Source: Bradyrhizobium symbiodeficiens (GTDB lineage: Bacteria; Pseudomonadota; Alphaproteobacteria; Rhizobiales; Xanthobacteraceae). From it: a stretch of 64,000 nt of DNA. Below are positions 16,309 through 24,681 of the stretch, one piece after another. The stretch covers positions 1,800,501 to 1,864,500 of the forward strand of contig NZ_CP029427.2 in NCBI RefSeq assembly GCF_002266465.3, written 5' to 3'. Numbering within the stretch: position 1 is the first letter of the stretch; each line of letters starts with the position of its first letter. The notes beneath the pieces were generated by a model that had not been told where the DNA came from, searched no databases, and saw only the letters and a program-made list of their open reading frames with translations. Both the position numbers and the translations under genes were made by a program.

Positions 16309-19300
16309 ATGAAGCGCTTCAACCTTTCGGCCTGGGCCGTCAGCCATCCGACGCTGGTTCTCTTCCTGATGATCATGCTCGGCGTCGCCGGCTTCTTCTC
16401 CTACGAGAAGCTCGGTCGGGCCGAGGATCCGTTCTTCACGGTCAAGGTGGTCAACGTCTCCGTGATCTGGCCGGGCGCGACCGCGCAGGAGATGCAGACC
16501 CAGGTCGCCGATCCCATCGAGAAGAAGATCCAGGAGCTGCCCTATTTCGAGAAGGTGCAGACCTATTCCAAGCCCGCCTTCACCGCGCTCCAGGTCACCT
16601 TCCGCGACTCCACGCCGCCGAAGGACGTGCCTTACCTCTTCTATCTCCTGCGCAAGAAGCTCGCCGACGTGCAGGGCCAGTTGCCGTCGGGCATCCTGGG
16701 ACCCGTCGTCAACGACGAGTTCTCCGACGTCGATTCCATCCTCTACATGATGACCGGCGACGGCGCCGACTACGCCCAGCTCAAGAAGGTTTCCGAAGGC
16801 TTCCGTCAGCGCCTCCTGAAGGTGCCCGGCGTGACCAAGGTCGACGTCTACGGCAATCAGGACGAGCGCATCTTCGTCGAGTTCTCCCACGCCAAGCTCG
16901 CCACCCTCGGCATCACGCCGCAGGCGCTGTTCGACTCGCTCGCCAAGCAGAACAATGTGACGCCGGCCGGCACGGTCGAAACCTCCTCGCAGCGCGTGCC
17001 GCTGCGCGTCACCGGCGCCCTCGACGGCGCCAAGGCCGTCGCCGAAACGCCGGTCGAGAGCAACGGCCGCGTGTTCCGCCTCGGCGACATCGCCACCGTC
17101 ACCCATGGCTATGTCGATCCGCCGAGCTTCGTCGTGCGCCAGGAAGGCAAGGCCGCGATCGGCATCGGCGTCGTCACCGCCAAGGGCGCTAACATCCTCG
17201 AGCTCGGCAAGGAGGTCGAGAAGGCGACGGCCGAATTCATGAAGGCGGTGCCGCAGGGCATCGACGTCAAGCTGATCGCCGACCAGCCCAAGGTCGTCGA
17301 GCACGCCGTCAGCGAGTTCGTGCACTCCTTCATGGAAGCGCTCGTCATCGTGCTGTTCGTCTCGTTCCTGGCACTGGGCTGGCGCACCGGCATCGTGGTT
17401 GCGCTGTCGGTGCCGCTGGTGCTCGGCATCGTCTTCATCGTCATGAACATGATGTCGCTCGACCTGCACCGCATCACGCTGGGTGCGCTGATCATCGCGC
17501 TCGGCCTGCTCGTCGACGACGCCATCATCGCGGTCGAGATGATGGTCGTGAAGATGGAGCAGGGCTGGGACCGCATGCGCGCGGCGTCGTTTGCCTGGGA
17601 ATCTACCGCGTTTCCGATGCTCACGGGAACGCTGGTCACGGCCGCTGGCTTCCTTCCCATCGGCTTTGCCAATTCGGCGGTCGGCGAATATGCCGGCAGT
17701 ATCTTCTGGATCGTGGCGATCGCGCTGGTCGCCTCCTGGTTCGTGGCGGTGATCTTCACGCCCTATATCGGCGTCATGCTGCTGCCCAACATCAAGGTGC
17801 ACCAGAATCACGATCCGCACGCGGTCTACGAGACCCGCATGTACCGGGGCCTGCGCGCCATCGTGCAATGGTGTGTCAATCACCGCATCACCGTGGTGGT
17901 CGCGACCGTCGGCGTCTTCATCGCCTCGGTCGTCGGCTTCGGCCATGTCCAGCAGCAGTTCTTCCCGCTGTCGGAGCGGCCCGAGTTGTTCTTCCAGTTG
18001 CGCCTGCCTGAGGGCACCGCCTTCAACGTCACCGAGAAGGCGGTGAAGAAGGCCGAGACGCTGCTGAAGGACGACAAGGACATCGAGACCTACACGTCCT
18101 ATGTCGGCCAGGGCTCGCCGCGCTTCTGGCTCGGCCTCAATCCGCAGTTGCCGAACGAGGCCTTTGCCGAGATCGTCATCGTCGCCAAGGGCGTCGAGGG
18201 GCGCGAGCGCGTCAAGGCCAAGATCGAGAACGCGGTTGCGGACGGCATGCTGTCCGAGGCGCGCGTCCGCGTCGATCGCTTCAACTTCGGCCCGCCGGTC
18301 GGCTTCCCCGTGCAGTTCCGCGTGATCGGTCCCGACGCCAACAAGGTGCGCGAGATCGCCTACCAGGTCCGCGACGTCATGCGGCAGAACAAGAGTGTCA
18401 AGGACGTCCAGCTCGACTGGAACGAGCAGTCGCCCTACCTCAAGCTCGTCGTCGACCAGGATCGTGCCCGCGCCCTGGGCCTGACCCCGCAGGACGTGTC
18501 GCAGGCGCTCGCGCTGCTGATCTCGGGCTCGCAGGTCACGACCGTGCGCGACGGCATCGAGAAGGTCGGCGTGGTGGCCCGTGCGGTCCCGTCCGAACGC
18601 CTCGACCTCGGCGGCGTCGGCGATCTCACCATCACCTCGCGCAACGGCGTTGCCGTGCCCCTGCAGCAGGTCGCCAAGATCGAATATTCCCACGAAGAGC
18701 CGATCATGTGGCGGCGCAACCGCGACATGGCGATCACCGTGCGCTCCGACGTGGTCGACGGCGTGCAGGCGCCCGACGTCACGGGCCAGATCACCCCGAA
18801 GCTGAAGGCGATCAAGGACCACCTCGAGCCGGCCTACCGGATCGAGGCGGGCGGCGCGTTCGAGGAATCTGCCAAGGGCAACGCCTCGATCTTCGTCCTC
18901 TTCCCGCTGATGGTCATGGTGATGCTGACGCTGCTGATGATCCAGCTGCAGAGCTTCTCGCGCCTGATCCTGGTGTTCCTGACCGCGCCGCTCGGCATCG
19001 TCGGCGCCTCCTTCGGCCTCAACGTCGCCAATGCCCCGTTCGGCTTCGTGGCGCTGCTCGGCCTGATCGCGCTTGCCGGCATGATCATGCGCAACACGGT
19101 CATCCTGGTCGACCAGATCGAGACCGACGTCTCGCACGGCCTGACCCGACGCGAGGCGATCGTGGAGGCCACCGTGCGCCGCGCCCGCCCGGTGGTGCTG
19201 ACTGCGCTCGCGGCCATCCTCGCCATGATCCCGCTGTCGCGCTCGGCCTTCTGGGGCCCGATGGCGATCACCATCATGGGTGGCCTGTTCGTCGCGACCT

Positions 19301-19446
19301 TCCTGACGCTGCTGTATTTGCCGGGCCTCTATGCACTTTGGTTCCGGAAGAGCCTGGACGAGGCGGGTACTCCCGAGCAGCCTGCCGCGCCGCAGCATGG
19401 CAGCGATGAACATCCGGCAATTCCGCTTGCTGAAGCGGCTGAATAA
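16309..19446 (+). CDS. RND efflux pump, AcrB/HAE1-type inner-membrane transporter
   Basis: A full-length 1045-residue RND transporter with two repeats, each with one helix, a large periplasmic loop and five more helices. The proton-relay pair in helix 4 is present as LGLLVDDAIIAVEMM (D403, D404). The periplasmic parts have the porter-domain pattern (DPFFTVKVVNVSVIWPGATAQEMQTQV) seen in the shorter AcrB-like branch. It should export hydrophobic or amphiphilic compounds using proton motive force. Upstream is its adaptor and downstream its TetR regulator. The antisense strand of this gene is open along its whole length, which is an artefact of GC-rich codon use. Confidence 0.92.
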   Translation: MKRFNLSAWAVSHPTLVLFLMIMLGVAGFFSYEKLGRAEDPFFTVKVVNVSVIWPGATAQEMQTQVADPIEKKIQELPYFEKVQTYSKPAFTALQVTFRDSTPPKDVPYLFYLLRKKLADVQGQLPSGILGPVVNDEFSDVDSILYMMTGDGADYAQLKKVSEGFRQRLLKVPGVTKVDVYGNQDERIFVEFSHAKLATLGITPQALFDSLAKQNNVTPAGTVETSSQRVPLRVTGALDGAKAVAETPVESNGRVFRLGDIATVTHGYVDPPSFVVRQEGKAAIGIGVVTAKGANILELGKEVEKATAEFMKAVPQGIDVKLIADQPKVVEHAVSEFVHSFMEALVIVLFVSFLALGWRTGIVVALSVPLVLGIVFIVMNMMSLDLHRITLGALIIALGLLVDDAIIAVEMMVVKMEQGWDRMRAASFAWESTAFPMLTGTLVTAAGFLPIGFANSAVGEYAGSIFWIVAIALVASWFVAVIFTPYIGVMLLPNIKVHQNHDPHAVYETRMYRGLRAIVQWCVNHRITVVVATVGVFIASVVGFGHVQQQFFPLSERPELFFQLRLPEGTAFNVTEKAVKKAETLLKDDKDIETYTSYVGQGSPRFWLGLNPQLPNEAFAEIVIVAKGVEGRERVKAKIENAVADGMLSEARVRVDRFNFGPPVGFPVQFRVIGPDANKVREIAYQVRDVMRQNKSVKDVQLDWNEQSPYLKLVVDQDRARALGLTPQDVSQALALLISGSQVTTVRDGIEKVGVVARAVPSERLDLGGVGDLTITSRNGVAVPLQQVAKIEYSHEEPIMWRRNRDMAITVRSDVVDGVQAPDVTGQITPKLKAIKDHLEPAYRIEAGGAFEESAKGNASIFVLFPLMVMVMLTLLMIQLQSFSRLILVFLTAPLGIVGASFGLNVANAPFGFVALLGLIALAGMIMRNTVILVDQIETDVSHGLTRREAIVEATVRRARPVVLTALAAILAMIPLSRSAFWGPMAITIMGGLFVATFLTLLYLPGLYALWFRKSLDEAGTPEQPAAPQHGSDEHPAIPLAEAAE

Positions 19447-19480
19447 GTGAGATGAAGTGCTGGCGAACGAGTCCTGAAAG

Positions 19481-20080
19481 ATGACACTGGTTGCGGAACA
19501 TATCGAAGGCGACACCCGGGATCGTATTCTCGAGGTGGCCGAGCGGCTGTTCCGCCAGATCGGCTACCAGAAGACCACGGTCGGGGACATCGCTAAGGAG
19601 CTCAGGATGAGCCCCGCCAACGTGTATCGCTTCTTCGAATCGAAGAAGGCGATTCATCAGGCGGTGGCGCGGGGTTTGATGGGCGAGGTCGAGCTCGAGG
19701 CGCAGCGGATCGTGGCGAAGCCCGGTCCGGTGCCGGAGCGCTTCCGTGAGCTGCTCACCACCATCCATCGCATGAACACCGAGCGCTATGTCGGCGACAA
19801 CAAGTTGCACGAGATGGTCGAGATCGCAATGCAGGAGGATTGGCAGGTTTGCGTCAATCACATGGAGTGTATTGGCGGCTTTGTCGGCCAGATGATCGCT
19901 CAGGGCGTCGCCTCGGGCGATTTCGAGGCACCCGATCTCCAACTGGCCGCGCTCTGCTCCTGTACCGCGATGATGCGGTTCTTCCACCCCCAGATGATCG
20001 CCCAATGTGCCACCAAGCCGGGCCCGACCATCGACCAGATGATCGATTTCGTCATCGCGGGTCTGTCGCCGCGCCACTGA
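19481..20080 (+). CDS. TetR family transcriptional regulator
   Basis: A 199-residue TetR repressor. The N-terminal helix-turn-helix runs about residues 15-62, with TTVGDIAKELRMSPANVYRFFESKKAIH as the recognition part. The C-terminal ligand domain is all-helical and has several cysteines and methionines. It begins 35 bases after the RND pump gene in the same direction, so it is most likely co-transcribed and represses the operon. A candidate operator is the palindrome at 14948-14973. The inducer is unknown. Confidence 0.88.
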   Translation: MTLVAEHIEGDTRDRILEVAERLFRQIGYQKTTVGDIAKELRMSPANVYRFFESKKAIHQAVARGLMGEVELEAQRIVAKPGPVPERFRELLTTIHRMNTERYVGDNKLHEMVEIAMQEDWQVCVNHMECIGGFVGQMIAQGVASGDFEAPDLQLAALCSCTAMMRFFHPQMIAQCATKPGPTIDQMIDFVIAGLSPRH

Positions 20081-20114
20081 CGGGCGGAGGAATTTCTCCT
20101 ATAAGCAAGCTGAC

Positions 20115-20199
20115 GTAGCCCGGATGGAGCGAAGCGCAATCCGGGATTTTTGGCGTTGTGCTTGCGGTCCCGGATTTCGCTTCGCTCCATTCGGGCTAC
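20115..20199. repeat. Palindromic intergenic repeat, GTAGCCCGGAT family
   Basis: The left arm starts GTAGCCCGGATGGAGCGAAG and the right arm ends with its near-complement TTCGCTTCGCTCCATTCGGG plus CTAC. A second copy with the same ends lies at 58381-58468. It sits between the TetR and flavin reductase genes. Confidence 0.8.
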
Positions 20200-20219
20200 C
20201 AGGAACAGGAAAGACCCGC

Positions 20220-20843
20220 GTGACCGACAAAGACCTGTACTTCTACGAGCCCTCCAAGGGCCACGGCCTCAAGCACGATCCCTTCAACGCCATCATCGCG
20301 CCCCGGCCGATCGGCTGGATCTCCTCCCGCGATACCAAGGGCCACGTCAACCTCGCGCCCTACAGCTTCTTCAACGCCTTCTGCTACGTGCCGCCGATCA
20401 TCGGCTTCTCCTCCACCAATTGGAAAGACACGGTCGAGAACATCCAGCAGACCGGCGAGTTCGTCTGGAATCTCGCCACCATGGACCTCGCCAAGCACAT
20501 GAACGCGACCGCCGCGCATGTCGCCCCTGAGGTCGACGAATTCGAGATCGCGGGCCTCACCGCCGTGCCCGGCAAGCTCGTCAATGTACCGCGCGTCGGC
20601 GAGAGCCCCGTCGCCTTCGAGTGCAAAGTGTCCGACATCGTCCGCCTCAAGGGCGCCGACGGCAAGGAAGCCGACGCCTGGCTGACGCTGGGCGAGGTCG
20701 TCGCCGTCCACATCGACAAAGCCATGATCAAGGACGGCGTCTACCAGACCGCCGCCGCCCGCCCGATCGTCCGCGCCGGCCGCCGCGGCGACTACTTTGA
20801 GATCAAGCCGGAAAACCTGTTCGAGATGGTGCGGCCGGATTAG
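20220..20843 (+). CDS. Flavin reductase family (DIM6/NTAB) FMN-binding protein
   Basis: A 207-residue split-barrel flavoprotein. Landmarks are RPIGWISSRDTKGHVNLAPYSFFNAFCYVPPIIGFSS at the N-terminus, the FMN-binding fold, then EFVWNLATMDLAKHMNATAAHV. Members are NAD(P)H-flavin reductases or FMN-dependent oxidoreductases, so the physiological partner is unclear. The GTG at 20220 is taken as start because the frame upstream is part of a repeat. It is followed by another intergenic repeat, so it is probably monocistronic. Confidence 0.82.
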   Translation: MTDKDLYFYEPSKGHGLKHDPFNAIIAPRPIGWISSRDTKGHVNLAPYSFFNAFCYVPPIIGFSSTNWKDTVENIQQTGEFVWNLATMDLAKHMNATAAHVAPEVDEFEIAGLTAVPGKLVNVPRVGESPVAFECKVSDIVRLKGADGKEADAWLTLGEVVAVHIDKAMIKDGVYQTAAARPIVRAGRRGDYFEIKPENLFEMVRPD

Positions 20844-20863
20844 GGTCGGCCAAACTCTCTCCT

Positions 20864-20962
20864 GTCATTCCGGGGCGACGCGTAGCGTCGAGCCCGGAAT
20901 CCATAACCACGATCGGGAGTATGGATTCCGGGCTCGCGCCAAGAGGCGCGCCCCGGAATGAC
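20864..20962. repeat. Palindromic intergenic repeat, GTCATTCCGGGG family
   Basis: The ends are GTCATTCCGGGGCG and CGCCCCGGAATGAC, in perfect inversion, with inner arms CCCGGAATCCAT and ATGGATTCCGGG. A degenerate copy lies at 54086-54175 and a short one at 27654-27687. The rest of the 285-bp gap before fadE has no gene. Confidence 0.8.
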
Positions 20963-21128
20963 GGCGAGACATTCAGCCCCATTCCCTTCCCGGAACTGCT
21001 CCCGCGTCCCGGCCGTTATTGGCTAGGGCGGCCGCCCGGCCGCGTCAATGTCGCAGGCGAAGTCTTCACCCCCGCCAGCCACTTTTCCGCTAAAATGCCG
21101 CCAACCGCGCCGATGCATGAGGTCAGCC

Positions 21129-23396
21129 ATGAGCTTCCGCCGCGACACCATCACCAAGCCGATCTTCTCCTGGGCGCGCGGCGTGCTGCCGGCGATGTCC
21201 GACACCGAACGCGAGGCGCTGGAGGCGGGCGACGTCTGGTGGGATGCCGATCTCTTCACTGGCAACCCAGATTGGGCGAAACTGCTAAAGGTGCCGCAGG
21301 CGACGCTGACCTCCGAGGAGCGGGCCTTCCTCAACGGACCCGTCGAAGAGCTCTGCGCCATGCTCGACGAGTGGAAGATCTTTTGGGAATGGCGCGACCT
21401 GCCGCCTGATGTCTGGCACTTCGTCAAGCGCGAAAAGTTCTTCGGTATGATCATTCCGAAGGAATTCGGCGGCCTTGGCTTCTCGCCCTATGCCCATTCG
21501 GAAGTCGTGCGCAAGATCTCGACCCGCTCGATTGCGGCGGCCGTCACGGTGATGGTGCCGAATTCACTCGGGCCCGGCGAGCTGCTGATGCATTTCGGCA
21601 CCAAAGAGCAGCGGGAGCGGTGGCTGCCGCGCCTCGCCGACGGCCGCGACATTCCCTGCTTCGGCCTCACCAGTCCTGAAGCAGGCTCCGACGCCGCTTC
21701 CATGGTCGACACCGGCATCATCTGCAAGGGCACCTTCGAGGACCGCGAGGTCGTCGGCCTCAGGCTCAATTGGCACAAGCGCTACATCACGCTCGGCCCC
21801 GTCGCGACGCTGCTGGGCCTCGCCTTCAAGGCCTATGATCCCGACCACCTCGTGGGCGACCAGGAGGAGCTCGGCATTACCGTGGCGCTGATCCCGACCC
21901 ATCTGCCCGGTGTCGAGATCGGCCGGCGCCACCTGCCGTCGATGCAGGTCTTCCAGAACGGCCCGAACCGGGGCCGCGACGTCTTCATTCCGCTCGATTA
22001 CGTCATCGGGGGCAAGGAGCGGCTGGGGCAGGGCTGGAAGATGCTGATGACCGCACTTGCAGCCGGCCGCGGCATCTCGCTGCCGTCGCTCTCGGCGGCC
22101 GGTGCCGCCTATGCCGCGCGCACCACCGGCGCCTATGCCCGCATCCGAGAGCAGTTCGGCATCTCGATCTCCAAGTTCGAAGGCGTCGAGGAGCCGCTCG
22201 CGCGCATCGTCGCCACCGCCTACCAGCTGGATGCGGCGCGGCGGTTGACCTGCGCGGCGCTCAACGCCGGCATTCATCCGGCTGTCATATCCGGCATCAT
22301 GAAGCTGCACGCCACCGAGCGGATGCGCACAGCGGTCGACGACGCCATGGACATTCATGGTGGCAAGGCCGTGATCGACGGTCCGCAAAACTATCTCGGC
22401 AATCTGCACCGCGCCGTGCCGGTCGGGATTACGGTCGAGGGTGCCAACATCCTGACCCGCAATCTCATCGTGTTCGGGCAGGGCGCCATCCGCGCACATC
22501 CCTATCTGCTCGCCGAGATGAATGCGCTGGCCGATACCGATCGCGAGCGTGGTCTCACCGCCTTCGACAAGACGTTCTGGAAACATGTTGGCCACAGCTT
22601 CGAGACGCTGTTGCGTGCCTTCGGCCGGAGCTGGAGCTTTGGTGCCTTCGCGCCGGCACCGAACGCAGGCGACGCCACGCCATTCTATCGCCAGCTCTCG
22701 CGCTATTCGGCGGCGTTCGCGCTCTGCGCGGACATGGCGCTGCTGACGCTCGGCGGCGCACTCAAGCGCAAGGAGATGCTGTCGGCGCGCTTCGGCGATA
22801 TCCTCTCTGAACTTTATCTCCTGTCTGCCGCGCTGAAACGCTGGCAGGACGAAGGCCGGCAGAAGGAAGACTTTGCCGCGCTGGAATGGTGCATGGCGAC
22901 GGGATTCAAAACCATCGAGAACCGGCTTGCCGAAATCCTCGCCAACCTGCCCAATCGCCTCGTCGCCGGCTTCCTCAAGTTCGTGGTCCAGCCGTTCGGC
23001 GCCCGCGTGCTCGGCCCCTCCGACCGTGTCGTGCACCAATGTGCAAGCCTTGTGCTGGAGCCCTCGGCCGCGCGCGAGCGCCTCACGCCGGATCTGGCCC
23101 ATGTCGATGATGATGGCGGCTTCGCCCGGCTGGAGCATGCGTTCAAGCTGGTTACCGCCACCGACGCGATCGCTAAGCGCATGCGTGCCGCGCACGTCCG
23201 CGACTGGAAGGACGCCGTGACCAAGGGTGTGATCACGCAGGCCGAGGGTGAGCAGCTTGCCGCCGCTCACGAAGCGGTCACAAAAGTCATTGAGGTCGAC
23301 GATTTTGCGCCGGAGACGCTGTCGCCGATTTACAAGAAAACCGGAGACGTGCATCAGTTCTTCCAGGAACTGGGTGAACAGAGAGCGGCGAGCTGA
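21129..23396 (+). CDS. fadE: Acyl-CoA dehydrogenase, FadE type
   Basis: A 755-residue long-form acyl-CoA dehydrogenase that introduces the trans-2 double bond in acyl-CoA using FAD, the first step of beta-oxidation. The dehydrogenase core covers about residues 60-470, with IPCFGLTSPEAGSDAASM in the substrate/FAD region and GITVEGANILTRNLIVFGQGAIRAHPYL, which is close to the same segment in E. coli FadE. The C-terminal third is the FadE-specific extension. I chose the ATG at 21129; the frame is open to 21048 but the protein similarity begins at MSFRRD. It overlaps the thiolase gene by one base. Confidence 0.9.
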   Translation: MSFRRDTITKPIFSWARGVLPAMSDTEREALEAGDVWWDADLFTGNPDWAKLLKVPQATLTSEERAFLNGPVEELCAMLDEWKIFWEWRDLPPDVWHFVKREKFFGMIIPKEFGGLGFSPYAHSEVVRKISTRSIAAAVTVMVPNSLGPGELLMHFGTKEQRERWLPRLADGRDIPCFGLTSPEAGSDAASMVDTGIICKGTFEDREVVGLRLNWHKRYITLGPVATLLGLAFKAYDPDHLVGDQEELGITVALIPTHLPGVEIGRRHLPSMQVFQNGPNRGRDVFIPLDYVIGGKERLGQGWKMLMTALAAGRGISLPSLSAAGAAYAARTTGAYARIREQFGISISKFEGVEEPLARIVATAYQLDAARRLTCAALNAGIHPAVISGIMKLHATERMRTAVDDAMDIHGGKAVIDGPQNYLGNLHRAVPVGITVEGANILTRNLIVFGQGAIRAHPYLLAEMNALADTDRERGLTAFDKTFWKHVGHSFETLLRAFGRSWSFGAFAPAPNAGDATPFYRQLSRYSAAFALCADMALLTLGGALKRKEMLSARFGDILSELYLLSAALKRWQDEGRQKEDFAALEWCMATGFKTIENRLAEILANLPNRLVAGFLKFVVQPFGARVLGPSDRVVHQCASLVLEPSAARERLTPDLAHVDDDGGFARLEHAFKLVTATDAIAKRMRAAHVRDWKDAVTKGVITQAEGEQLAAAHEAVTKVIEVDDFAPETLSPIYKKTGDVHQFFQELGEQRAAS

Positions 23397-24679
23397 TGGC
23401 ACGACCGGTTTTCATCGTCGACGGCAGCCGGACGCCGTTTCTGAAGGCGCGCTCGGGGCCTGGACCGTTCACGCCGGTGGACCTTGCCGTGCAATGCGGA
23501 CGGCCGCTGCTGGCGCGCCAGCCGTTTGCACCAGCGGATTTCGATCAGGTCATCCTCGGCTGTGTCAACGTGATCGCGGACGAGATGAACCCAGCCCGCG
23601 TCGCCGCGCTCCGGCTCGGCATGGGCGAGGACATGGTCGCCTTCACCGTGCAGATCAATTGCGGCTCCGGCATGCAGTCGATCGACACCGCCTATCGCTA
23701 TATCCGCGAAGGCCATGCCGACATGATTTTGGCTGGCGGCACCGAAGCGCTGAGCCATGCGCCGCTGGTTTGGCCGAACTCCGGCGTGCGCTGGTTCGCC
23801 GGTCTTGCCACCGCCAGGGGCGTGGCGGCGAAGCTGGCCGCTGCGTTCAAGCTGCGTCCGCGCGATCTCAAGCCGATCATCGGCCTCGAGCGCGGGCTGA
23901 CCGATCCCGTCACCGATCTGAACATGGGCCAGACCGCCGAGGTCGTCGGCCATCTCTTCGGCATCACGCGCGCCCAGTCCGATGCCTATGCCGCCGAAAG
24001 CCATCGCCGGCTCGCGCATGCGCAAGGCGCGGGATTTCTCAAGGGCGAGGTCGAGACCGCGTTCTCCCGCGACGGCAAGTTCTTCGACCATGACGACGGC
24101 GTACGCCCGGATTCAACGCCCGAGACGCTGGCAAAGCTGCGGCCGGTATTCGAACGTCCCTGGGGCCAGGTCACCGCCGGCAATTCCTCGCAGATCACCG
24201 ACGGCGCCTCCTGGGTGATCCTGGCCTCCGACGCCGCGGTCGCAAAGCACGGACTGACGCCGAAGGCGGCCATCGTCGACAGCAACTGGGCGGCGCTCGA
24301 TCCCAGCATCATGGGGCTCGGTCCGGTGATGTCGGCGACTCCTCTGCTTCAGCGCAACGGCCTCACCATCAAGGACGTGGAGACCTGGGAGCTGAACGAA
24401 GCCTTCGCCACGCAGGTGCTCGGCTGCTTGGCTGCCTGGAACGACGACAAGTTCTGTCGCGAGATTCTCGGCCTCGACGGCGCGGCCGGCGAGATCGATC
24501 GTGACAAGCTCAATGTCGATGGCGGCGCGATCTCGCTCGGCCATCCCGTCGGCACCTCCGGCAACCGCATCGTGCTGCATCTCGTCAACGCAATGAAGCG
24601 GCTCGGCACGCGGCGCGGAATTGCCACCGAATGCATCGGCGGCGGGCTTGGCGGTGCCATGCTGATCGAGGCGGTGTGA
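23396..24679 (+). CDS. Acetyl-CoA C-acyltransferase (thiolase)
   Basis: A 427-residue thiolase that cleaves 3-ketoacyl-CoA. The acyl-accepting cysteine is C89 in INCGSGMQS. The second part of the active site is seen at GHPVGTSG (H383) and ECIGGGLGG (C413). The N-terminus VFIVDGSRTPF and NEAF near residue 340 are standard. The start codon overlaps the fadE stop (TGATG), so translation is coupled. With the FadB/J-type partner downstream it forms an anaerobic- or aerobic-type trifunctional set. Which paralogue (FadA or FadI) it corresponds to is not clear, so I leave the symbol blank. Confidence 0.92.
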   Translation: MARPVFIVDGSRTPFLKARSGPGPFTPVDLAVQCGRPLLARQPFAPADFDQVILGCVNVIADEMNPARVAALRLGMGEDMVAFTVQINCGSGMQSIDTAYRYIREGHADMILAGGTEALSHAPLVWPNSGVRWFAGLATARGVAAKLAAAFKLRPRDLKPIIGLERGLTDPVTDLNMGQTAEVVGHLFGITRAQSDAYAAESHRRLAHAQGAGFLKGEVETAFSRDGKFFDHDDGVRPDSTPETLAKLRPVFERPWGQVTAGNSSQITDGASWVILASDAAVAKHGLTPKAAIVDSNWAALDPSIMGLGPVMSATPLLQRNGLTIKDVETWELNEAFATQVLGCLAAWNDDKFCREILGLDGAAGEIDRDKLNVDGGAISLGHPVGTSGNRIVLHLVNAMKRLGTRRGIATECIGGGLGGAMLIEAV

Positions 24680-24681
24680 CC

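Noticed and set aside
16111..19515. A 1134-codon open frame on the strand opposite the RND pump gene
   Set aside because: It mirrors the RND gene, which has all expected motifs. Its product is low-complexity (Asp/His/Arg/Glu-rich), a known by-product of GC-rich third positions.
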